From assembly GCA_027011835.1 (NCBI GenBank), contig JALUZN010000129.1:1-11374 (forward strand): DNA of 11,374 bases, in the 5' to 3' direction. Origin of the DNA: Draconibacterium sp. (GTDB lineage: Bacteria > Bacteroidota > Bacteroidia > Bacteroidales > Prolixibacteraceae). The stretch's first letter is position 1, and each line of letters begins with the position of its first letter. A program made the translations under genes and the position numbers. Positions 1-6,894 of this stretch are shown in pieces. The notes beneath the pieces are model-generated. The model had not been told where the DNA came from. It saw nothing but the letters and a program-made list of their open reading frames with translations, and ran no database searches.

Positions 1-56
1 TTTTGCCCAAGCGTTTTGCGTTCTTATCAGTTTAAAGTAAAATTTCTCAACTCATT

Positions 57-87
57 TTTGCAAACCTGAATTGTTTCGGTATATTTG
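57..87 (+). promoter_or_regulatory. Bacteroidota-type promoter for the 142-549 gene and probably secDF
   Basis: The sequence has TTTG at 57-60, a 19-bp spacer, and TATATTTG at 80-87. This is an exact match to the Bacteroidota primary sigma factor consensus (-33 TTTG, -7 TAnnTTTG). Transcription would start near 93-95, giving a leader of about 48 nt before the ATG at 142. No comparable promoter lies between 550 and 680, so secDF is probably read from here as well. Confidence 0.75.
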
Positions 88-117
88 CCACGCTAAAAAA
101 GTTACTTTAAAAAAGCA

Positions 118-135
118 ACAACCCGAGATGGTTGT
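118..135 (+). other. Small leader hairpin with an overlapping 5-codon ORF
   Basis: ACAACC (118-123) and GGTTGT (130-135) form a perfect 6-bp stem with a 6-nt loop, seven bases before the ATG at 142. An ATG at 128-130, inside the hairpin, opens a five-codon frame (MVVRV) whose TGA at 143-145 overlaps the ATG of the next gene. The geometry allows translational coupling. This may be chance in a short AT-rich leader. Confidence 0.3.
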
Positions 136-141
136 AAGAGT

Positions 142-549
142 ATGATTCTCAAAAAGAAAATATCGAAAAAAATATGGATGCGCCTGGCAATATTTGTTGC
201 CGTAATTGGTGTGGCTACACTTTTCGATGCCTATTTCGAAAACAACTCTGAAACACTGAAGGAGATTGAGGCCGAATCGACAAATAACACAAACTCGCAA
301 AGTAAAATCTATTTTGTTAGTCAGACCAATAGTTTCGACCTAAGAACCTCGTCAGAAAAAGATACAGGCAGAAAAACTCCGTTTAAATCGCACGACAAAT
401 TTATTCAGAAATATCATCAATTAAGAAACTTTCAGGTACTAAAAGCCGAAGTTGAGACACAAACTACTCCGCTTATTCTGGCTTATCATTATCTGGTTTT
501 TCGAAATTATTTCTTTACTCACCCCGACGACGAACCACCGGTTTCGTAA
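142..549 (+). CDS. Small single-pass membrane protein of unknown function, upstream of secDF
   Basis: This 135-residue protein matches no family I recognise. Residues 1-14 are strongly basic (K4-K6, K9, K10, R14), and residues about 12-28 form one hydrophobic helix that would act as a signal anchor with the C terminus outside. There is no lipobox and no convincing signal peptidase I site. The remaining ~105 residues are polar, rich in Ser, Thr, Asn and Gln up to about residue 75, then more mixed, and end in an acidic stretch with a Pro-Pro pair (DDEPPVS). A good Bacteroidota promoter sits about 55 bp upstream, which supports a real gene. It lies 131 bp before secDF, on the same strand and with no terminator between. 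That context fits a Sec-related accessory protein or a regulatory nascent chain, but neither is shown. Confidence 0.72.
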   Translation: MILKKKISKKIWMRLAIFVAVIGVATLFDAYFENNSETLKEIEAESTNNTNSQSKIYFVSQTNSFDLRTSSEKDTGRKTPFKSHDKFIQKYHQLRNFQVLKAEVETQTTPLILAYHYLVFRNYFFTHPDDEPPVS

Positions 550-557
550 TCTTTCTT

Positions 558-622
558 TCAACTTTAAAAATAGTTGAGTTCAGTAATCTTGAGGTTACTG
601 AAAGAGCTGCTGAATAGCAGTT
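558..622 (+). promoter_or_regulatory. Three consecutive stem-loops in the spacer before secDF
   Basis: Stem 1 pairs TCAACT (558-563) with AGTTGA (572-577) around an 8-nt loop. Stem 2 pairs CAGTAATC (581-588) with GGTTACTG (593-600), 8 bp with one G-U pair and a TTGA loop. Stem 3 pairs CTGCT (607-611) with AGCAG (616-620) around GAAT, and can extend by two more pairs. An alternative pairing exists: CTTTCA (555-560) with TGAAAG (599-604), which would exclude stem 1 and enclose stem 2. No U-tract follows, so these are not simple terminators. The stems lie 59-123 nt upstream of the chosen secDF start. Confidence 0.45.
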
Positions 623-680
623 TCGAATGGATATTTATCCAAAAATAATTATAAAATTAAACACTAAAAATTTATTTAAA

Positions 681-3600
681 ATGCAAAACAAAGGTGCAGT
701 TTTAACATTTGCGATTCTATTGGCTGCTGTTTGTGTTTACCAGTTATCGTTTACCTGGAAAGCACATCAGATTGAAAAAGATGCCGCTGAATACGCACAA
801 GGAGATGAAAAGAAAGAAGCTATTTATCTCGATTCGCTTAAAGGAGAAAACGTTTACAGTTTTTTCGGACTGAAGGATTTTACATATAATGATGTAAAAG
901 GACAGGAGATGAACCTGGGACTCGACCTAAAAGGAGGTATGAACGTTACGCTCGAAGTATCGGTTATCGATATCATCAGAGCTATGTCGAACTACAGTAC
1001 CGACTCTACTTTTAATGCGGCACTTCAGCGTGCTAAAGAGATGCAAACACATAGTCAAGCCGACTTTGTTACTCTTTTTGGCCAGGCTTTCGAGGAGATT
1101 GACCCGAATGCAAAATTAGCTTCAATTTTTAATACCCTCGATTTACGCAACCGTGTTAATTTTAACACGTCGAATGCCGATGTATTAAAAGTAATTTCAG
1201 ATGAAACCGATGCAGCAATCGATAATTCGTTTAACATTATTCGTACGCGTATCGACCGTTTTGGAGTGGCACAACCAAATATTCAGAAACTACAAACCAA
1301 AGGACGTATTTTGGTTGAGCTTCCCGGAGTAAAAGACCAAAACAGGGTACGTAATCTGTTGCAGGGAACAGCGAATCTAGAGTTTTGGGAAACCTACGAC
1401 AATAAAGAAGTTTATCAGTATTTGTTACAGGCAAATCAGAAAATAAAAGAGATTGAGGAGCTGAAAGCAGAAGAGAACAGTGCCAATAAATCAGAAACAA
1501 AAACAGAACAGACTACCGAAAAAGCATCGGAAAAATCGGCCGACACAAAAGAGAGCGTTAAAGATTCTACCGACACCGAAAGTTCGTTACTTTCAGAACT
1601 TGAAGCAGGTGCCGAAACCGACTCAACAGGTTCGCCAACCAATCTCGATGATTTCAAAAAACAGTATCCTCTGTTTGCCGTTTTAAATCCTAGTACCGAC
1701 CAGCAGGGACAACTATTTCCCGGGCCGGTAGTTGGAACATCGCACTCTAAAGATACTTCAAAGGTTAATACATATTTAAATCTTCCACAGGTTAAAAGTA
1801 TTTTCCCACGAAATATGACCTTCCGCTGGACATCAAAATCAATAGATAAAGACGGAAAGTATTACCGGTTAATTGCAATTAAAATTACCACTCGTAACGG
1901 ACGTGCTCCTCTCGATGGTGAAGTAATTACCGATGCACGTCAGGACTTCGACCGGTTAGGTTCGAAACCTGAAGTTACCATGTATATGAACAGCGAAGGC
2001 GACAAAATATGGTCGCGTATGACAAAAGAGAACATTGGTAAATCAATTGCTATTGTTTTAGATGGTTATGTTCGCTCGTTCCCAACTGTACAAGGCGAAA
2101 TTACCGGAGGTCGCTCGAGCATTACCGGGCTGGAAAGTATTGAAGAGGCAAAAGACCTTGCAAACATTCTGAAATCGGGTAAAATGCCTGCTCCTGCAAT
2201 TATTATTCAGGAAGCAATTGTTGGGCCGTCGCTTGGTAAAGAGGCAATTAGAAGCGGTTTCTTCTCGTTTATGATTGCTTTTGTTTTGATTCTTGTTTAT
2301 ATGTTCTTCTTCTATAGCAAGGATGCAGGGCTTGTTGCAAATGTTGCTCTTATTATTAACCTGTTCTTTATTATTGGTGTTTTGGCTTCGCTGGGTGCTG
2401 TATTAACGCTGCCCGGAATTGCAGGTATTGTGCTTACAATTGGTATGTCGGTTGATGCGAACGTACTTATTTACGAACGAGTTCAGGAAGAGCTAAATGC
2501 AGGGAAGGGAATTCGTCTGGCTATTACCGACGGTTACAAAAATGCATATTCGGCTGTAATCGACGGGCAGGTTACAACACTGTTAACCGGAGTTGTTTTA
2601 TACCTGTTTGGTTCGGGGCCAATTAAAGGTTTTGCTACCACGTTAATTATTGGTATTCTTACTTCAATGTTTACTGCCATATTCTTAACTCGTATTATGT
2701 TCGACTGGAAATTGAAGAGATCCGATAAAATCCTTTTCACATCGTCGAAAACAAAAGACTGGTTACGTAATACCAAAATTAAGTTTATGGAGAAAAGAAA
2801 AGTGTTCTATATCATTTCAGGAACATTTATTCTTTTATCTGTGGGGTCGTTGTTTGTTCGCGGATTAAATTACGGTATCGACTTTAAAGGGGGACGTACT
2901 TATTTGGTTCGATTTGAAGAACCGGTAAAAGTTGCCGACGTTCAAAAAGCACTAACCGTAGTATTTGGCGAAGCTCCCGAAGTGAAAACATCGGACAAAG
3001 ACATTAAAATTACTACCGAATATAAAATTGAGGACACAAGCGAAAATATTGATAACGAAACTGAAGCACTGTTGATGAAAGGATTGCAAGATGCCGGCTT
3101 TATTAAAAAAGGCATTGCTTTACAGCAGTTTACCGACACTTATTTGCTAAGTTCGCAAAAGGTAGGGCCAACAATTTCAGATGATATTAGAAAAGATGCA
3201 GCTATTGCCATTGCATTCTCGCTCATCATTATTTTCTTATACATTTTAATACGGTTCCGCAACTGGCAATATGGTTTGGGAGCGGTTGCCGCTTTGGCTC
3301 ACGACTCGTTAATTGTTTTGGGAATCTTCTCGCTGCTATACGGATTCTTGCCCTTCTCGTTAGAAATTGACCAGGCATTTATTGCGGCAATTTTAACGGT
3401 GGTGGGATACTCTATTAACGACACCGTGGTTGTATTCGACCGTATTCGTGAGTATTTGCATATTTTCCCGAAACGCGACAGAAACGACAATGTTGACCAC
3501 GCATTAAACAGCACATTGCGCCGTACATTTAGTACATCGCTGTCAACATTTATTGTATTGCTTGCAATCTTCCTGTTTGGAGGCGCAACTATTCGAGGCT

Positions 3601-3716
3601 TTACGTTTGCACTGTTAGTGGGGGTTGTTGTTGGAACATATTCATCTGTTTTTATTGCAACACCAATTGCATTCGACACTCAAAAAGTGGCAAAAGCAGT
3701 TAAGCGCAAAAAATAA
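681..3716 (+). CDS. secDF: Protein translocase subunit SecDF (SecD-SecF fusion)
   Basis: This is a 1011-residue fusion of SecD and SecF, the RND-family membrane proteins that use the proton gradient to help pull Sec substrates out at the periplasmic face. The SecD half has a first membrane helix at about 5-23, the DLKGG motif at 82-86 and a large periplasmic domain. A charged, low-complexity Lys/Glu/Ser/Thr insert lies at about 255-315, and the helix bundle at about 517-670 includes GMSVDANVLIYER with the proton-relay Asp at 592. The SecF half starts with a helix at about 697-715, has DFKGG at 734-738, and ends with helices at 830-990 that carry SINDTVVVFDRIRE (Asp914). The ATG at 681 is preferred: MQNKGAVLTF is the usual N terminus of the family. 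An in-frame ATG at 627 would add 18 atypical residues. An intrinsic terminator follows 24 bp after the stop. Confidence 0.97.
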   Translation: MQNKGAVLTFAILLAAVCVYQLSFTWKAHQIEKDAAEYAQGDEKKEAIYLDSLKGENVYSFFGLKDFTYNDVKGQEMNLGLDLKGGMNVTLEVSVIDIIRAMSNYSTDSTFNAALQRAKEMQTHSQADFVTLFGQAFEEIDPNAKLASIFNTLDLRNRVNFNTSNADVLKVISDETDAAIDNSFNIIRTRIDRFGVAQPNIQKLQTKGRILVELPGVKDQNRVRNLLQGTANLEFWETYDNKEVYQYLLQANQKIKEIEELKAEENSANKSETKTEQTTEKASEKSADTKESVKDSTDTESSLLSELEAGAETDSTGSPTNLDDFKKQYPLFAVLNPSTDQQGQLFPGPVVGTSHSKDTSKVNTYLNLPQVKSIFPRNMTFRWTSKSIDKDGKYYRLIAIKITTRNGRAPLDGEVITDARQDFDRLGSKPEVTMYMNSEGDKIWSRMTKENIGKSIAIVLDGYVRSFPTVQGEITGGRSSITGLESIEEAKDLANILKSGKMPAPAIIIQEAIVGPSLGKEAIRSGFFSFMIAFVLILVYMFFFYSKDAGLVANVALIINLFFIIGVLASLGAVLTLPGIAGIVLTIGMSVDANVLIYERVQEELNAGKGIRLAITDGYKNAYSAVIDGQVTTLLTGVVLYLFGSGPIKGFATTLIIGILTSMFTAIFLTRIMFDWKLKRSDKILFTSSKTKDWLRNTKIKFMEKRKVFYIISGTFILLSVGSLFVRGLNYGIDFKGGRTYLVRFEEPVKVADVQKALTVVFGEAPEVKTSDKDIKITTEYKIEDTSENIDNETEALLMKGLQDAGFIKKGIALQQFTDTYLLSSQKVGPTISDDIRKDAAIAIAFSLIIIFLYILIRFRNWQYGLGAVAALAHDSLIVLGIFSLLYGFLPFSLEIDQAFIAAILTVVGYSINDTVVVFDRIREYLHIFPKRDRNDNVDHALNSTLRRTFSTSLSTFIVLLAIFLFGGATIRGFTFALLVGVVVGTYSSVFIATPIAFDTQKVAKAVKRKK

Positions 3717-3740
3717 TTTTGAAATAAAAGTTTATTTGTT

Positions 3741-3781
3741 AGCCGGGAGTTTAAATCAATTTTAAACTCCCGGCTTTTTTT
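3741..3781 (+). terminator. Intrinsic terminator of secDF
   Basis: AGCCGGGAGTTTAAA (3741-3755) and its exact reverse complement (3761-3775) form a 15-bp stem with a 5-nt loop. It is followed by an unbroken run of T ending at 3781. This is a strong rho-independent terminator, so tatA and the genes after it need their own promoter. Confidence 0.95.
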
Positions 3782-3800
3782 ATTGTATTCCGTCTTCGTA

Positions 3801-3851
3801 ATTTTGCTTTGCTCATTTCCCAAAAACCTATCCGAATTGAGTGTATTTTTG
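3801..3851 (+). repeat. Promoter-like repeat, copy A
   Basis: This ~50-bp segment aligns without gaps to 3918-3967 at about 40 of 50 positions. Its core is CTTTGCT (3807-3813), eight variable bases, then AAAAACCTATCCGAATTG (3822-3839). It ends with TATTTTTG (3844-3851), which fits the -7 pattern TAnnTTTG. No TTTG stands at the right -33 distance, so promoter activity is uncertain. A 15-codon ORF begins ten bases downstream. Confidence 0.6.
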
Positions 3852-3860
3852 GTGTTCAGG

Positions 3861-3908
3861 ATGTTTGATACCATTAAATTAGCCTTGTCTGATTTATTCG
3901 AGGAATAA
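3861..3908 (+). CDS. Possible 15-residue peptide between repeat copies A and B
   Basis: An ATG at 3861 opens a 15-codon frame, MFDTIKLALSDLFEE, ending in TAA at 3906-3908. The -7-like box of repeat copy A ends ten bases upstream, so a transcript would have an extremely short leader. The peptide could form an acidic amphipathic helix. It might also be the remnant 5' end of a gene that once followed a duplicated promoter, or chance. Nothing beyond position and frame supports it. Confidence 0.2.
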   Translation: MFDTIKLALSDLFEE

Positions 3909-3917
3909 AAAATTGTG

Positions 3918-3967
3918 ATTTCGCTTTGCTCAATTCACAAAAACCTAAATGGATTGAGTATATTTGC
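3918..3967 (+). repeat. Promoter-like repeat, copy B, upstream of tatA
   Basis: This is the second copy of the element at 3801, 117 bp downstream in the same direction. The core is CTTTGCT (3924-3930), eight variable bases, then AAAAACCTAAATGGATTG (3939-3956). It ends in the -7 box used for tatA. A third copy of the core, with the same 8-base spacing, is at 6927-6959. Confidence 0.6.
3959..3966 (+). promoter_or_regulatory. -7 promoter box for the tatA gene cluster
   Basis: TATATTTG is an exact match to the Bacteroidota -7 consensus TAnnTTTG. Transcription would begin near 3973, giving a leader of about 12 nt before the ATG at 3985. The -33 box is weak: no TTTG is present 19-21 bp upstream. 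The box overlaps the TTG at 3964, which rules that codon out as the start of tatA. Confidence 0.6.
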
Positions 3968-3984
3968 ACGTTAAAAAGAGACCA

Positions 3985-4254
3985 ATGACAAATTATATTT
4001 TATTTATTAGCGGTGCCGAAATGGTTTTAGTAATGCTTTTAGCATTGCTGTTTTTTGGAGCAAAAGCAATTCCCGATATTGCCAAAACTTTAGGAAAAGG
4101 AATGCGCGAATTTAAAAAAGCATCAAACGAAATTAAACGCGAATTAAACGACTATTCTGCTGATATAAAAAAAGATATCGACGACGTAACATCAACGGTT
4201 AATAAAGAAACCAGCGATATTAAAAAGGGAATAACAGATCATTTTGAAGATTAA
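3985..4254 (+). CDS. tatA: Sec-independent protein translocase protein TatA
   Basis: This 89-residue protein has the TatA/TatB layout. A short N terminus with Glu12 at the start of one membrane helix (about 12-24) leads to the FFG hinge (Gly25), and then a basic amphipathic helix (KTLGKGMREFKKA, about 34-46). The tail to residue 89 is charged, with repeated Asp-Ile-Lys-Lys-like elements. TatA oligomers form the pore through which folded twin-arginine substrates cross the inner membrane, together with TatC, which is not in this window. In Bacteroidota one TatA/B-type protein often covers both roles, so the TatA/TatB distinction is inferred. The ATG at 3985 is chosen because the upstream in-frame TTG lies inside the promoter. 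It is first in a run of four close genes. Confidence 0.9.
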   Translation: MTNYILFISGAEMVLVMLLALLFFGAKAIPDIAKTLGKGMREFKKASNEIKRELNDYSADIKKDIDDVTSTVNKETSDIKKGITDHFED

Positions 4255-4274
4255 AATTAACCGGTAAAAAACTG

Positions 4275-5312
4275 ATGATTGCAATTTATATAGTAGTATT
4301 GTTGCTCTGCTTTTTTCTACTGGCACGAATTGTCGATCTGTTTTTTATCTCCTCCCTCGATAAAATTTCAAAAGACCTTAATTTATCGAACGATGCAGCC
4401 GGAGCCACTTTAATGGCAATGGGCAGTAGTGCTCCCGAACTCTTTGTGGCTCTTTTTGCTGTGCTTAAACCCGGTAATCATCAGGCTATTGGGATGGGCA
4501 GTATTGTTGGAAGTGCAATTTTTAATCTGCTTGTAATTGTGGGAGCTGCCGCTTTTGTAGCTAAAAAAAATACAAAACTTACCTGGCAACCCATGATTCG
4601 CGATTTGCTGTTTTATACCGTAGCAGTGGCTCTTTTAGTTTTATTTATTCGCGACGGCGCTCTAACTCCTTTTGAAGCTGCAATTTTTTTGGCAATTTAT
4701 GTTTTGTATGCTTTGGCAGCGGTTTACTGGCGGAAGCTATTGCCGTATAAAGACATGCAGGGTTCTGTTGAAGAAGAAGTGCACGGCGAACAGAGCAGAA
4801 TCTCAAAACCCATCGATTGGTTTTTGAAGCTCATTTTTCCCTCACAAAAACATTATTACTCGATCTTTATAATTTCAATTGTACTCATTGCGGCAATAAG
4901 TTATATTTTGGTTGAGGTTGCAGTTGCTTCGGCACTCCTTTTACATATTCCCGAGGCAATTATTGCATTAACAATTCTTGCCGTTGGCACATCAGTCCCC
5001 GACCTGATTTCGTCGGTTATTGTGGCTCGGCAAGGGCGTGCCGACATGGCTGTAAGCAATGCACTGGGGTCGAATATATTTGATATTCTTGTGGGATTGG
5101 GACTCCCGTTTTTAGTAGTAATGCTCGTTTCGGGTGAGACAATTAGTGCCGGTAGCGACGATTTATTTACATCGTCGATGATACTGTTTGCGTCGGTAGT
5201 TCTTCTTTTTATTCTGCTTCTTTTTAATAAATGGAAAGTGGGAAAAGTTACCGGCATTTTGTTAATTGCCATCTATATCTTTTATCTTATTTGGGAAATA
5301 CTATCCAGGTAA
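4275..5312 (+). CDS. Calcium/sodium antiporter (CaCA family, YrbG-like)
   Basis: This 345-residue inner-membrane protein of about ten helices exchanges cations, probably Ca2+ out against Na+ in. The two family-defining alpha repeats are present. Alpha-1 has GATLMAMGSSAPELFVAL (43-60, Glu55) followed by GSIVGSAIFN (75-84). Alpha-2 has AVGTSVPDLISS (236-247, Asp243) followed by SNALGSNIFD (261-270). A hydrophilic loop at about 155-180 separates the halves. The Asp at 270 sits where K+-dependent exchangers (NCKX) carry an Asp, so K+ coupling is possible but inferred. The length is normal for bacterial members. The start lies 20 bp after tatA; the link with tatA looks positional, not mechanistic. 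Confidence 0.92.
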   Translation: MIAIYIVVLLLCFFLLARIVDLFFISSLDKISKDLNLSNDAAGATLMAMGSSAPELFVALFAVLKPGNHQAIGMGSIVGSAIFNLLVIVGAAAFVAKKNTKLTWQPMIRDLLFYTVAVALLVLFIRDGALTPFEAAIFLAIYVLYALAAVYWRKLLPYKDMQGSVEEEVHGEQSRISKPIDWFLKLIFPSQKHYYSIFIISIVLIAAISYILVEVAVASALLLHIPEAIIALTILAVGTSVPDLISSVIVARQGRADMAVSNALGSNIFDILVGLGLPFLVVMLVSGETISAGSDDLFTSSMILFASVVLLFILLLFNKWKVGKVTGILLIAIYIFYLIWEILSR

Positions 5313-5351
5313 GTTTCGAGTTATTAACTTAAAATAAAATTCTAATATCTG

Positions 5352-6017
5352 ATGATTCGGGCAGAAAACATAAAAAAATCGTTTGGCACGCTTAAGGTTT
5401 TAAAAGGAATTAATCTTGAAATTCCAAAAGGCGAGATTCACTCAATTGTTGGGGCAAGTGGAGCGGGAAAAACTACATTATTGCAAATTTTGGGAACGTT
5501 AAGTAATCCCGATAGTGGGTCAATTTTTTTTAACAATAAAAATATCTCCTCATTTTCAGAAAAAGAGATGGCCGATTTTCGTAATCGCGAGATTGGTTTT
5601 GTATTTCAGTTTCACCACCTGTTACCCGAATTTACAGCACTCGAGAATGTTTGTATTCCTGCTTTTATTGCCGGAAAATCGAAAAACGATGCCGAGAAAC
5701 GAACCATGGAATTGTTCGACTATTTGGGGTTGACAAATAGGGCAGACCATAAACCGTCGGAGCTTTCGGGAGGAGAAAAACAGCGGGTGGCTGTTGCACG
5801 TGCGTTGGTAAATCATCCGTCGGTAGTGTTAGCCGACGAACCCTCGGGAAATTTAGATACAGCCAATCGTAACGAACTTCACGAGTTGCTTTTTAAGCTG
5901 CGCGACGACTTTGGGCAAACTTTTGTAATTGTTACACACGACGATAATTTTGCCGACAGTTCCGATAAAATTATTCATATAAAAGATGGAATTATTGAGC
6001 CCGGAAACCATCTTTAA
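5352..6017 (+). CDS. lolD: ABC transporter ATP-binding protein, LolD-type
   Basis: This is a 221-residue ABC ATPase of the LolD/MacB/FtsE group. Visible motifs in order are Walker A GASGAGKTT (34-42), Q-loop Gln86 in FVFQFHHLLPEFTALENV (83-100), signature LSGGEKQRVAVARAL (138-152), Walker B VVLADEP (158-164) with Glu163, and the switch His196. The Q-loop stretch and the EPSGNLD sequence after Walker B are typical of LolD. It would power the LolC/E-type permease that extracts outer-membrane lipoproteins from the inner membrane. No permease gene is adjacent, so the partner must be encoded elsewhere, and an assignment to another MacB-type exporter is not excluded. It starts 39 bp after the antiporter and ends 17 bp before the next gene, so it is probably co-transcribed. 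Confidence 0.88.
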   Translation: MIRAENIKKSFGTLKVLKGINLEIPKGEIHSIVGASGAGKTTLLQILGTLSNPDSGSIFFNNKNISSFSEKEMADFRNREIGFVFQFHHLLPEFTALENVCIPAFIAGKSKNDAEKRTMELFDYLGLTNRADHKPSELSGGEKQRVAVARALVNHPSVVLADEPSGNLDTANRNELHELLFKLRDDFGQTFVIVTHDDNFADSSDKIIHIKDGIIEPGNHL

Positions 6018-6034
6018 TTGCACATGGTTATTTT

Positions 6035-6799
6035 ATGAATTCAGCCGAGTTAAAATCATTTCTTGACGAAAAGGTTGAAATATATCATCAACCTGCTTTT
6101 ATTGAAACCGACCCCATTCAGGTTCCGCGAAAATATACAGGGAAAGAGGATATTGAAATTGCAGGATTTTTAGCTGCAACAATTGCCTGGGGCAACCGCA
6201 CAGCAATTATTAAGAATGCCGAAAAGCTGATGATGTTAATGGAGAATGAACCCTCGCATTTTGTTTTAAGTGCCTCGCACTCCGAAATTCAACAACTCGA
6301 AAAATTTGTACACCGCACGTTTAATGGTACCGATTGTATCTATTTTATTCGGTCGTTACGGAACATTTACAAAAATCATGGCGGATTGCAATCGGTTTTC
6401 GAAAAAGGTTACTCAAACAGAGAATCGGTAAAATCGGCATTGGAATATTTCTATCAGGTGTTTTTTGAACTTGCCGGCGAACGTACGCGGAAACATATTT
6501 CGAACGTAAAAAACGGAGCGGCTGCAAAACGGCTGAATATGTTTTTACGGTGGATGGTTCGTAGCAATTTGGGCGGAGTTGATTTTGGGATGTGGAACAA
6601 AATTCCAAAAGAAAAACTGATGTTACCTCTCGATGTGCACACCGGTAATGTAGGGCGAAAACTGGGGCTTTTGCAGCGGAAATCGAACGATTGGAAAGCG
6701 GTGGAAGAGATTACTACTGTGCTGCGGAAATTCGACCCGGACGACCCAGTAAAATACGACTTTGCACTTTTCGGACTTGGTGTTTTTGAGAAATTTTAA
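6035..6799 (+). CDS. TIGR02757 / DUF2400 family protein
   Basis: This 254-residue soluble protein fits the TIGR02757 (DUF2400) family, with no signal peptide or membrane helix. Recognisable family segments are the N-terminal DPIQVPRKY (26-34), EIAGFLAATIAWGNR (41-55), LNMFLRWMVR (167-176) and the C-terminal LPLDVHTGNVGRKLGL (197-212) leading to FDPDDPVKYDFALFGLG (233-249). The family has no assigned function that I know of. The LDVH segment with Asp200 and the following ~50 residues look like the C-terminal half of HhH-GPD DNA glycosylases such as endonuclease III (VDTH, then VEE, then a late L-x-G). A nucleic-acid role is therefore possible, but inferred. It is the last gene of the tatA cluster. 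The length matches the family, and no truncation is seen. Confidence 0.88.
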   Translation: MNSAELKSFLDEKVEIYHQPAFIETDPIQVPRKYTGKEDIEIAGFLAATIAWGNRTAIIKNAEKLMMLMENEPSHFVLSASHSEIQQLEKFVHRTFNGTDCIYFIRSLRNIYKNHGGLQSVFEKGYSNRESVKSALEYFYQVFFELAGERTRKHISNVKNGAAAKRLNMFLRWMVRSNLGGVDFGMWNKIPKEKLMLPLDVHTGNVGRKLGLLQRKSNDWKAVEEITTVLRKFDPDDPVKYDFALFGLGVFEKF

Positions 6800-6840
6800 T
6801 GCCCTTTATGTACTCTTTCAATAATAATAGTCATAAAAAT

Positions 6841-6869
6841 TAAACCACTTTTTTGAATAAAGTTGTTTA
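6841..6869. terminator. Possible weak stem-loop after the DUF2400 gene
   Basis: TAAACCACTTT (6841-6851) pairs with AAAGTTGTTTA (6859-6869), 11 bp with one mismatch and a 7-nt loop. No T-run follows on the plus strand. On the minus strand the stem is followed by AATTTTTATG, so it could serve as a back-up terminator for minus-strand transcripts. The evidence is limited to the fold. Confidence 0.3.
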
Positions 6870-6894
6870 AATGTCAAATTGAAAGTCTGTGGGC

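Noticed and set aside
627..680. In-frame upstream ATG giving SecDF an 18-residue N-terminal extension
   Set aside because: The extension is AT-rich and unlike the family. MQNKGAVLTF at 681 is the usual SecDF start and places the first membrane helix correctly.
1440..1640. Low-complexity charged stretch in SecD considered as an insertion or assembly error
   Set aside because: The frame stays open, flanking motifs are intact, and Bacteroidota SecDF proteins often carry a variable charged linker in this region.
3299..3679. 126-codon antisense ORF within the SecF half
   Set aside because: It is a shadow frame of secDF, whose motifs are intact. Its translation shows no domain or signal.
3964..3984. 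TTG start for TatA seven codons upstream of the ATG
   Set aside because: The TTG lies inside the -7 box TATATTTG at 3959-3966, so it would not be in the transcript.
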